Assembly: GCA_910591455.2 (NCBI GenBank)
Contig: OU342817.1
Location: forward strand, 10,221,915 to 10,285,914
DNA length: 64,000 bases
Direction of reading: 5' to 3'
Origin: Pholis gunnellus
Taxonomy: Eukaryota; Chordata; Actinopteri; Perciformes; Pholidae
Shown here in pieces: positions 21,968 to 32,900 of the stretch. Position 1 is the first letter of the stretch. Every line of letters starts with the position of its first letter. The translations under genes were made by a program, and so were the position numbers. A model generated the notes under the pieces. The model searched no databases and had not been told where the DNA came from. It worked only from the letters and a program-made list of their open reading frames with translations.

Positions 21968-24900
21968 CTTGTGGATTGGGGCATGCGTGTGTATGTGCAC
22001 ATTTCTCAGTATATCAGACATCTTAATGTCATTGTGTCTTTATGTATATGTATTGATGCTATTGTCCGGCGTAATAAAAGAACGATTCAACTTCTAATTT
22101 TAAACCATGCAGGACAGTCTACTGTCGCAGGGTAACCTTTTGAACTTTCATTTCTAACTTCAGTAGAATGATGTCTCTTCACTTCAAAACTGACTAAATC
22201 ATTTAAAAAGCTATTATAAACTCATAAATGCTGTTATTTTCTTTAAAACTAGACTTGTTGAAGATAGAAAGGCCCCCCCCAGCACTTACAGTAAGCTATA
22301 ACAACAACAATCCGTATGATACGTAAGGACAGTGTATGTGAAGGTGGGATGGGGGCGACAAAGAGCAGAGCTCAGTGGTGTCTGCCACAGACAATGAGCG
22401 CTCTGTTTGGCTGGCTGTGACTCTGCTGGTGTGGATCAGGTGGCCCTGCTTAATTCCAGGTTCTTGGCCTCTCTCCTGCTGCTCTGCTTTTCTCTTCTCA
22501 GCAAGTTCTCTGCATTTATTGGGCGACTGGGTCCGTCCTGTGAGATGGGTTTCAGCACGCTGAGCTGGACCGGGCACTGATGGATTGCTGACTAATTGGC
22601 TCCAATCAGACAATGTGGACATCGTCACACAAACCAGGTGTTTGGAAAGAGTAAACTGTGCTGGCTCACTCACTCATTTATCCATAGGATAAAAACAGAA
22701 CAAAATAAGGACAATAATGGTCAGTAAGAGAGTTCTGCCCCCTTGTCTTTCTACTTTACCTTTGAAAACATGACACGGGGTTTGTCATCAGCATGAGTCA
22801 ACATTGATGCATTAGAGAATAAACGTATTGGATGTTGAAATGATTTTCTATTATCTTTTAATATCACTTTTGTGTTTTTTATATATGCATATAATAGGCG
22901 TTTGGTATTTCCCTGACATGGGATTGTGGGGAAAATATATATATTTATCAGAAAAATGCGGGGCACAGATGAACACGCATTTAATGAATCCATGAATTAT
23001 TTTGATAACTTTTCATAAGTGGGAGACCCTTCATCTATTTTTTCGGTAAAATAATGACAGGGGATTCTGGGTCTTAGTTTCAGAGTGCAGTCTGCAGCCA
23101 AAATATCTGTGTAGTTGTGTGTGGCCCACACAGGAAATTAAGAAACCTCTGCAGCTTTAAGCGTATTTGTGTCTGAATTATCTTGGAACAGCGGATTTAA
23201 ACAAAAGTGAAACAAGGTTCAGCTTGTGCTCGTTCTGGCCATGTGTGGTCAGTAACAACTTTCAGTTAAAATATTGAGTTGTCCGTGGTTTAAAGTTCAC
23301 ACGTAAAAGATTTGAAAAGAATAAAATAGTTTGTTGCCCTCCCGTAAATGTTGTACTTCTAATTCATTTTGTTAGGTATTTAGTATTTTTCTGTGTGTCC
23401 TTAACCTGTTTTGGCATTTCAATATGATGAATGAGTATTTCATGAATGTTTGTTTAATTACTGCAACTAGGAAGCGCTTAAGAAAAATTTAAACAATACA
23501 GAAAACCTTGCTTCCCGATTTAGTTTATGATCCTGAAGATGAGAATATGAAGAACACATTGACTCGTGCTCTAGGTTTGTTTTCTCAAGCTGTGTGACAG
23601 ATAACAGTGTAAGCGCTTTATATTTAGAGAATCAGAATAAAACATGCGACTCCCCAACTTTTACGTGTGAGAATGAACCCGGTTACGTCAGTAAATGTGT
23701 TTGGGCGGCCATGGACCCAACAGGATCCAGACGTAGTTAATTTATGGAGAGGTATCATGGGCAGAATGACGATGAGACAGATCCCCCTTTGAAAGTCTTC
23801 AGCCAGTCACTGCAAGTTCATCACAGTTTTCTCACTGCTGTTCACAGCAGATACAGTACACTGCAGCCAGTGAGTGTCCATCCTCTGTGGGCACGAATTT
23901 ACACAGATGGTTCTTATATAAGTGGATTAGCGAGCATATTTCCCCAATAAGTGAAAAAAACAAAGGCTTCACTGAATTTATTATGTCTTAATTGAGGAGA
24001 CCTACATCAATGTATATTTTTGTGTAAACAAACCAGGATTTTTGTTTTGTTTTGTCAGTGGAACTTATATGTGGGGTCAGATATTTATAAACTAAATTCT
24101 CGTAGGTTCCCTTAAGATCCAAATTCACATTATATGTTTATCTTAAGCAATTTGTTTGATTATGGTTCCAGTTGGAAATTGCATTCAAATGGATTGAGAG
24201 AAATAGCACAGTATGAAATATAATGTAGAATAAATACATACATAAAGTATTTTTAATGCTGTTTTATAAAGTAGTGGTGTCTTGTTATTCATCATGGGGT
24301 TGGCCAGATATTTGGCATGACACAGAATTAAAAAATAATTAACTAAAATTCAGCAAAAAATATATAAACCTTATGTAAGATATTATGTTGTCATGACAAA
24401 TTTAAATTTGAGAAATAAAGTTGTATATCGCATGCTGTATATTGCATTTACATTTGTATCCATTTTATTTAATTTACCTTCTATTTTGCTTCTCTTTTAA
24501 ACGTCTTTTTATTGCCTTGTTTTTCAAATGTGTCTTAGCCATCGCATTTTGAATTGCCTTGTTATTGAAATGTCCTTAACAAATAAATTTGACTTTCCTG
24601 AATTATTATCCTAAACCCTTGTATCTTATATTCCAGAATCTGTTTTTCTCAAATATTCTTCAAGCATCAGTTATGAATTCCTTCAATTATAAATATACAC
24701 AGCTTTATTTACATACACGTTTACAGTATGAGCTCAAATCAAAGATTAAAATAATGACCAACTTTAATTGTAGTTTACTCTTTACCTAAACATATTGGGA
24801 AAATATATTTAATTTTCATTCATAATGATCTCATATACTTTGCTTGTATCAGCAAATATGAATAAATAAGGATACATATGTGACAATAATCAATTAAATG

Positions 24901-25191
24901 TAAAATACCATTTAAACATTCCTACATGTCCACAGAAGCATGTGCAAATGTAAGCAGATACACAAATGTGTGCCACATGTAAGAATGACTTGTATACATT
25001 AAACTGTACTGGTCTCAGAGTGTGTTGTGGTAGTGTAGCTGCCTGGACTCCCCGTGCCCTCCAAGGTGAGCTCTGTCTCCACCAGGCGAAGGGGACCATG
25101 GGAAAGCTCACATGCCGATTAATCACAGCTAATGAGCTGGAACAGTGTAGCTCGAGCTGCCTTCCATGACCATCTAACCTCTCTCACTCAC
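21968..25191. other. Unique non-coding stretch, 3.2 kb
   Basis: No gene or named repeat is recognised. 22296-22680 is GC-richer and contains an inverted pair of CCAAT boxes (ATTGGCTCCAAT, about 22591-22602). 23950-24900 is very AT-rich and holds a 14-bp perfect palindrome, CAAATTTAAATTTG, at 24397-24410. The open frames are of chance length. Confidence 0.5.
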
Positions 25192-25239
25192 ACTCTCTCT
25201 CTCTCTCACACTCACGCACACACACACACACACACACAG
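25192..25239. repeat. Compound (CT)n/(CA)n microsatellite
   Basis: CT repeats run to about 25208, then CA repeats from about 25216 to 25238, with short interruptions. Confidence 0.93.
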
Positions 25240-25572
25240 ACGTAAAATGTCAGACACGGTGTGAAGGGCAGAATAACAAACACTTTTTATCTGTATTGTC
25301 TGCTATTTTATTTAAACATGGTCATTGATAAAGAAGCACAGATCTTTTACTGAAGGTAAAGGCGTTAACATGATCAAAATATTACTTTTGATCATTTATT
25401 TCTCATGAGGAAACACTATTTATTTTCCATTCATAATTCTTAGATAAATAATATAAAGAAGTTTCTTGTAAAAATAAAGCACTACATTGTCTTTTTTTGA
25501 AGTATGAGGAAAAAAAAGAACTAGCGTGCCAAATTTCTTTCTTCAATAATGTTAACAAAGTTGCAAACTTAC

Positions 25573-25609
25573 CGTTGTGTATTCATAGTTCCTGGCATCA
25601 AAGTGAACC
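25573..25609 (-). other. Candidate 37-nt exon on the minus strand
   Basis: Read on the minus strand, a pyrimidine-rich stretch (ACTCTTTTCCTTACAACCC) leads to an acceptor GGTTACAG, then 37 bases, then the strong donor GTAAGTTT. One frame reads VHFDARNYEYTT, which looks protein-like, and a second is also open. I cannot assign it to a protein. No second exon on the same strand was convincingly found, and pseudo-exons of this size are common by chance. Confidence 0.25.
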
Positions 25610-27208
25610 CTGTAACCAGTGGGTTGTAAGGAAAAGAGTTTAAACAAACAAGAACGCAGAGCGATGAATGAGAAATGGAAGAAAACAGATATACGTAAGT
25701 GATGTCACGTAGAAAGTGACGAATGACAAAGTTGATGTTGATACATCAACTTACTCCAAGTATTTTTCTGCGCTGAAAGGCGTGCCATGCTAAAATGCAT
25801 GTGTGACTCCATTACATGTGTGGGCAAGTAGTGAATGTCTCCATATAAACTACACTCTTTAAGTCTATTCTTTGCTTTATATAATCTGCCTAATACCCAG
25901 TTATCACATAAAAGAAACTAAGCCAAAGTGGTGTATGAACAAAAAAATAATAAAAACATCATCCCTTTTAAGGTCCTGCATGGTGCAGCTGTTATTATTT
26001 CATGTTACACATGGCAAAGCGTACCTAATGTGGTTTCTCGACCTCTCTTTTTGCTACTGAGGAAGCTACAGCTGTGGGCCTCTTACTGTAACAGTAATCC
26101 TTGTGGCACATATATCTTAACTGACGCTTGCGAGTGCACATTTCAGTTATCATTCCTGGAGGCACATATATCTCTATAGTCCTACTTCTGTTGCAGCATC
26201 CCCTGTCCTTGCCCCCTGGCAGGTGATGGGACAGAGAAACCGAGAAAGGTGATCGTCATTTAAATTCTTGCTGTTTGGAAAATAGATCCATTTGCCATGT
26301 GATTACGGTCTTTGTGGGTGGAGGTCACAAGGGTGTGGTGGTCTGTGTGTTATAGAGAGCTATTCTATAGGCTGTAAATCATCATGGGTAATCTATTTGG
26401 TGGTCGAAGTGCCAAGGCAATGGGCGTGTCCTTGTTGCACAAAATAATGTTATTATGATATGCCGCCGTCTGGGATTACATGTTTAGATTGTAGCCCGAT
26501 GGCCACATGTTAATGAAGGAATCTGAGCCAGCAGACTGCACTTTGGAATGTGTACCTGAGCAGTGTCAAACAAACACTTGTGGATGTACATATTCTCCTA
26601 CAGAAGCTCGCTTGTAAAAGACACACAGACACCTGCAGTTTCATAAGCAACAAATGGAAACTTCAGCAGGAAACTCCTGCCAGAAATTTGTGGTATGGGT
26701 GTTCGTGCGTATATGTCATCCAAATAAAGGAAGATTCAGCCAAATCCACCAACTGCTTATGGCACATATACCACCATGAGGCATCCAAGCCACAAACCTC
26801 CCACCATAACATGCTGTCGTTAAGATGTTATTCTGAGTGTTGCTGCTATTCAGTTTAGGGAGTCAATCTTTAATTTGAAGGCAGATGTAAAGGTTTTGTC
26901 CATCAATTAGTCATAAACATGCCTCATTCAAATCTGTAACTACTTGTAGTTGCTCACAGCAGCGAATGCGTTGACTCGGTGTCAACAACAAGCCTGACTA
27001 AAAAGATCTTCTGCATCCATGCAACCTCGTCGTTCTCAAATCAACCCACGCAGTTAGTTCCATCAGTGTGGGAAGAGAGGAGGGTTGGGTGACCTCTCTG
27101 GTGTGTTTCTAATATCTCCCCAAAAATCCCTGCGGGCAGAGTCGTCTTGGGTGTTCCAGGGTGGATTCTGGTGTTGTTATATTTAACGGGTTCCCAGTGC
27201 AGAGAGCT
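25610..27208. other. Unique non-coding stretch, 1.6 kb
   Basis: No gene or known repeat is recognised. A perfect short hairpin GTTGATGT-TGAT-ACATCAAC lies at 25731-25750. Open frames at 25872-26179 and 26550-26858 have no recognisable product. Confidence 0.5.
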
Positions 27209-27247
27209 GGGAGAAGAAAGAAGAGGAAAGGAGAGGGAGAAAGAAAG
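27209..27247 (+). repeat. 39-nt uninterrupted purine tract
   Basis: Every base from 27209 to 27247 is A or G. A 40-nt pyrimidine tract with one interruption follows at 27321-27360, so the two tracts could pair imperfectly as a stem around a 73-nt loop. Confidence 0.9.
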
Positions 27248-27360
27248 CTGTGTGATGGCAAGCTGAGAGCCTGACCTGAAGGTAAAAGCACCCTATGTGC
27301 ATGGATTGGGATCTACGTTGCCCTCTCTCTTCTTCTCTCACCCTCCTTTTTCTCTTTCTT

Positions 27361-28139
27361 GGTGGGGAGGAGGGATGGAGGTAATGAAGCTTAAGTGAGC
27401 CTGGTGTCTGGTAATGTAATATACACAAAGCCCTTGTCAGGTCTGGATCCAATAATGTGTCATTTACCACGTCTGGAACAGATTGGCCCAGATGATCGGA
27501 GTGAACCTTTGCCCGGGTGAAGAGTACTCAGCATCCCTCGGCCTGGAGGCCTTACAAGCAGGCCCTTGCCTCGCCCCATCTCCCTTGCACCTTTCACCTC
27601 CCCCCACCCATTTCTTGTAAAAGCAGAGGCATGCTTCAGATGAGATAGTTCATATACGTTTTGTGTGATCACGTTGAACAATTGTCTCAGCTGCATCATT
27701 GGTACTTTTTGCAAGCTTGATACTTTTTTTTTTCTCCAAGTTATTTTTGTAAGCAGTCGACCAGAGTAAAGAAAGTGTGAAGAATTAGCAAATCCTGCCC
27801 ATTTTCACATCGATGCACACCTCATCACACAGATCTGTGGTTCTGTGTTTTTTGGGAAAAATCTGTCAGAGCTTTCTAAAACTTGGAAAAGCACTTTAAA
27901 GCATCCAGTGTAATCAAGGTAATTTAAAACAAATTCCAACAAGAGCACATTGTTACTAAACCTCAAATAAAAACCATTGCTGCCATATGTCAATTCCCCA
28001 AAAAAGAGCAGGTGCACCTGGATGTCATGAAGATAACTGGAACGCATGATCATTTTCCAACTTTTACATTGGAAGACACAAGACTGACATCCTTGTATTA
28101 TGTTAATCAACAAAGCTAAACAGGTTTTAGTCTGTGCTT
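27361..28139. other. Unique non-coding stretch
   Basis: No gene or known repeat is recognised up to the LINE remnant. The minus-strand frames at 27460-27714 and 27805-28113 have no recognisable product; the latter lies antisense to sequence that may already belong to the decayed LINE. Confidence 0.5.
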
Positions 28140-28345
28140 GAGCATATACAGTAAGTCAATACTCAAGCTTTGATGCTGAGTCAAGTCCTCTTTCCATTAA
28201 TATTGCAGTTTCACAAGGGTCTGTTCTTGGTCCATTAAACATAAGTTCATTTTTATGGAGATGACACAATGTTATGGGCAGCTGTTGAAAACATGACCAG
28301 CACATGAAGGTGTTCTTGTAAAAGCCTTCAATTAATTTTAAATAC
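28140..28345 (+). pseudogene. Decayed LINE reverse transcriptase (L2/Rex1-like)
   Basis: On the plus strand the codons at 28208-28237 read VSQGSVLGPL, the conserved PQGSVLGPLL block of non-LTR reverse transcriptases, preceded by text (SSPLSINIA) of the kind that usually leads into it. At 28248-28283 another frame reads HFYGDDTMLWAA, the catalytic Y-x-D-D block, with G at the position usually occupied by A. In intact elements these blocks lie roughly 20-25 residues apart; here only 10 bases separate them, and they are in different frames, so a deletion and frameshift have occurred. Both catalytic aspartates remain. Further downstream the match fades and stops appear. The exact clade is uncertain; the element is dead. 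Confidence 0.75.
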
Positions 28346-31077
28346 ATACTCATCTGTGTTTATTATCCACACCAAACATTTACATAATTTACTTTAAACT
28401 ACAGACACATTTGTCTGAAAGTCACTATTGACAAGGTCACTCATAAATTGAAACAGTCGAGATCCTGAACCTGTGGAATTCAGTTGAACTTGAGTCCACC
28501 ATTGGAATATCGATTTTGACAACCGAACAAGCAGAAACACAACATATTTTGATGCTGGAAAACAGTTTTAATTAAATTTCCAAAGCCTGCTACACTCGTC
28601 TGAACGACTGGGGTGAAAAACGCCCCTTCAAGCCCCAACAGGTGCACGCTTATTTATGTTGCCGACGGCTTTAAAAAGGGTCTATAACTAATCAAACTTA
28701 GATATCCCGTATGTATGCACTAACCTTAGAAGAACTAGTTCCAGATAATATGCATCTTTCAAATGGAATGAACTGTACAATGAACATCCCTCAAACTAGA
28801 TTATTTGTACACTGTAAAAATTCCATCAAGAGTCGTTGATAGATTCTGATAATTACATGTATCACCTCATCTTCCTTTGCTGCTTGAGCTTTAGGACATT
28901 TGGTGATGTGCTGAGTTCGGGGGGCATGTTTGCTAAGGTAGATTGGGTAACATTGTCAGTTCTGTTTATAAGTCACAAATGACAACATGCCTATTAATAA
29001 AAGGACTCATGACATGGCAGCAGGGATTTAAGTAAAGATGTACTGAACATAATACATTTCCAGAACATTAAAATCAAAGACTTTGATGCACATATCACTG
29101 GCACTCTGGAAAGCTATTTATATTTTTAAACAGTAACCCTACCATCATGAAGCCACTTTCACTTGGTGCGTGTGTTTTCTGTGGCGCCACGGTGAGCATA
29201 ACGGTATGAAATCACGCTGCTAATCACTCGTAGTAGTGGACTTATCAGCAATTTGTAGCTGAGGGAGAATCCATTTGCTTACAGTGGTAATTACTAAACG
29301 CAGGGGCCAATGGAGTTGCAGGAGAGGAGGAAGTGCAGGGCTAGAAGGGCATGTATGTGAATTTACCATTTCGTCCCTGGCTGCCTGGGTCCTGGGCGCA
29401 GCTCCTGGCCCACACAGAGAGCGGGGGGCCCTGAAGGTTTACAGCTGCGGATGAATGAGAAGAGAAAGGTAGAGAGAGAGATGCTCACTGTTCCTGGCTG
29501 GCTCTAAACTCTTTTATAATAGATCAATAAAAAAAAGTAAGAAAGACAACAAAAGCAAGGCAGACTGAATGATAACAAGGATTGCGGCTATTTAAATCTT
29601 TTCACCTTCCTGACTCTCGGAGCAAATTCTTAACATGAACACATTTTTGAATTAGCTAGACACAAGAGGATCAATAAAAGGTGAAAGAAGGGGAAACCAG
29701 AAAATACTTCTGCCTCCAAAACTCCCAGCCCTCATATCACATACTCCAAATGTGCAATGTTGTGCTCACCCAGCTGGAGTCATTCTGGAGGCTCCTCAGG
29801 AGTATTGCAGCTCCCCTCTGCTCTGATTTAGTACTGTTAATAAACATGATGTAGTGCTTACAATGATTGCTCGGACAGGAATGTTTCTTTTTTACTTCTC
29901 TTTTTCATACCTACACACAGTTTCACATGTTTCCATGTGGCGCTGAGAGAGGAAGAAAATGTGGGACAGCATGGTTTATTTCAGACTCTCGCTGATTTAA
30001 TTATTTAAGCAGAGGACACGGAGAAATTCTTTTGGGGCAGGTTTAGCACTGTGAAATGCCACCACATTTCCCAGAATTATTACAGGGGCTCCGGCTCTGT
30101 CCTGTTGCTTTCTGGAGCAAATCCAGAAAACGTGTTAGATCAGAATACCAAGGTGACAGGGCTCAGACTTTAATTATAGTTCATCCACTTTAACTCTGTG
30201 GTGTTTTTATGGTGTTATGCTTCCCATGCAAATGTATTTTTGTTGTGTCATTCCATACAAGTAAGTGTAAGGCTTACTGTCAAAGGTTGTTGTTAGTGTC
30301 AACAGAAAATGTCAGGTGGACAAAGCTACATAATACCTGTTGCCTTGAGGTAAGGGGAGTTTTTGCTCTCTTATGTACACAGCTTGAGTGCATGAAGCGA
30401 AATCCATTTGTCCGATCACGTGCTTCATGCTCAGGAAAGATCTCTCACTAATTAAAAGACAATTTGCTTGTTTCAAACCTCCTTGAAAAAGCAACCATAC
30501 CCAACGAGCTGAATTTATGATGTGCCTCCCAGCTTCTCCCTGGTGCAAATCTTCCAGCAACGTGCTCCCGGTAGAGCCCACATGGCCAGCCACAGCTGGC
30601 TCTTATTACAAACCCATACAGTAGCCATTCTTTTTCACTTACCCCCCTCCCTGTTTGGTGACGCTTATTAGAAATGTAACATACTAGTCTGGGAGTTTGT
30701 TACAGATTTATGCATCACAGGTGCTCCCTTTAAAAAGCGTGCAAGGGTTACCACCAAAGCAACATGGGTGGAGTGTGGCTAACACTGTATTTTTCAAAGT
30801 GCTGACTTGTAAATAAAAGTACGTGCACTGAAATTGGAATACTGATTCTGGATTTGACCCGATATATATTCGAAATATGCATTTCATTTTACAAAGAGTT
30901 GTGATTTTTGAAACTCAGGCTAAGAACTAATGTGGAGATATTTATATTAATGTTCCTCAAGCCATTATTAAAAAATGTACCTGGTCTTTAATACTTTGTA
31001 ATTGATGGTCTGTATTAATGTATTTCTTTATTCAAGTATTTATTATTTTGTTAATTTGCTATATCAGTATTATTTAT
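28346..31077. other. Unique non-coding stretch, 2.7 kb, partly regulatory-like
   Basis: The first few hundred bases may be more of the dead LINE. 29150-29480 and 29935-30190 are complex, non-repetitive and rich in TAATTA-type and bipartite motifs, the texture of conserved non-coding elements. 30840-31077 is very AT-rich. An octamer ATGCAAAT lies at 30226-30233. No gene is recognised. Confidence 0.45.
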
Positions 31078-31105
31078 ACAGTATAAAAGGTTTAGTTTAT
31101 ACTGT
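31078..31105. repeat. Perfect 10-bp inverted repeat containing a TATAAAA box
   Basis: ACAGTATAAA (31078-31087) and TTTATACTGT (31096-31105) are perfect reverse complements around an 8-base loop. TATAAAAG at 31082-31089 overlaps the left arm and resembles a TATA box, but no transcript evidence is visible nearby. Confidence 0.85.
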
Positions 31106-32799
31106 TCCTTTATGGCCATGAAATATGTTGATGTTTGTCAGCTTAAACTAATTATGTGAATTACAAAAGAAGTTATTAAATAGATTTTTCATTGTTTATT
31201 AACACCCACTGGACATATTTCATTATCAAATTAAGTGTTACTCCCTAGTAGCACTGCATGTTGAGCCATGCATAACATGTTGTATTTATGTTTGGAATTG
31301 TTAGATTGTGTACAGCTGATGCAGTTTTAAGCACATATTTGATTGTAATCAAAAAATCTTCATTAAAGCCTTCATTTCCCCAAACAAATTACATAATACG
31401 TATTCAATATTTTTTTTTATTTTATAAAGTTATTGAGAATGCTACAATAGTGAATGTTCATGCTCTCAGTAACATGAGCTTTCACTGTCCACCTTGCAAG
31501 GATTGTCTGCATTCGAATGAATTTCCAGAGTTGCCTCTTGATGGACTTTGACTGGTACCTGGTGTGTCTGCTGCCTGTCTGTCAACACCAGATATACCCT
31601 GAGCGTGAGCCTGTGTGCTGGCAGACCATTCCACCCAGAGTCTGTAACTGTTGCCAGCACGTAGGGGTGGATCACGCTCCAGCCCAGCACACATAACGGG
31701 GTCCTGAAATTGACTCCTGGCTCCGAGCGAGCACGGACACATTGAAGACATAGAAAGCATTCTTGTCCAAGCTACACAACATGTGACTAAAGGTGATGAG
31801 TTCATGGACTAAGCTTTGAGTCATAAGCCGGGCTTCTGACAATGTCTGTCTCTTTCCATCCCTGCCTCTGTCTTCAAGTTTCACAGGCCGCTCTCCTTCA
31901 CAAGTCTCCCTCCCCTGCCCCTGTCTCGACTCCTCACTTTGTCTCCACGCTCAGCTACACCTCTCCAGTTACTTGGCACCACACCTCCTGGTTGTTATCC
32001 CCTCAGCCTCTCTCCTTTGACTCCATCCCCACCCTCTCATGCTGAGGGGGGACACTCAATGCCTTTAATGTGGCCTTGGCCCCATGTTCCTCCTGCCTGT
32101 CTGGCTGATCCGGGAGCAGTGGGTCCCAGCTCCACCCTGGGTGATTGATGGCAGGGATGCCCTCTCCTCTCACCCTCCACGCCCCACCCCCGGCTAGCCG
32201 AACAGCATAGCGTTTCATGAGCTCATCTGTGTGGCGCCCGGGAGCTGCACCTCAGAAGCAGGCACCACTCTTGTCTCGTCCCGCACGACTCCCTGGGGGA
32301 CACAAAGCATGCGTGACCTCCCTTTACCCAGCGTGGAACCCCATCTCCACAGGACCCTCCAGTGCCCTCACTGTATCATCACTGTCTCCACGCTCAACCC
32401 CCTGACAGCCAGACTTACTAAACACCAGAATAGCCTTTTACTCTGCTTTTAAATTTCCATACTAATATGCTTAGAATTATTACACAGATGAACCAAAATA
32501 AAATGTCCCCGATCCATGCACTGAAGGTACATATCCTTCCGCATGTGGCAGAACTTCACATAGTATACTAAGTCTGCATCCACATTTTTGATTAACCATA
32601 ACCATAACTGTTACTAAACTTAACAAAACACTCAAACCATGAACTTTCCTTAGACCTATAAGGCATCCTGCCAATAGGGGCGTAAGATAAAAAAAAATCC
32701 CCCTGTGTCGTACTAGCAGGCGGTAACAAATTATATATTTTATAGTTTAGTTTGGAGGACTTGTTGCTTCAGCTTCCTATGTACACTGTGGTGTTTTTA
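31106..32799. other. Unique stretch with a GC-richer block and a possible old repeat
   Basis: 31540-32420 is GC-richer than its surroundings, with several overlapping Pro/Ser-rich frames but no recognisable product. 32590-32670, read on the minus strand, contains TAAGGAAAGTTCATGGTTTG and GTTAAGTTTAGTAACAG, which resemble the repeat at 48270-48420 and may be a distant copy. Confidence 0.4.
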
Positions 32800-32900
32800 T
32801 CAGTTTGTTGTGATAGAAGGATTGACATGCAACAAAGGCCCCCCCCCCCCCGTCTGGACTCAAACTGGGACATTGCAGAAACTCTTTTCCTATAGAAATC
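32800..32900 (-). mobile_element. SINE-like teleost repeat remnant, minus strand
   Basis: On the minus strand the order is CCCAGTTTGAGTCCAGAC (a B-box-like motif near GGTTCGAGTCC), then 13 G, then CCTTTGTTGCATGTCAATCC. The last block closely resembles the body of a tRNA-derived repeat I know as widespread in percomorphs (CCTTTGCTGCATGTCATCCC). The A-box side is too decayed to place. The 13-base C run is at 32839-32851 on the plus strand. Confidence 0.65.
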
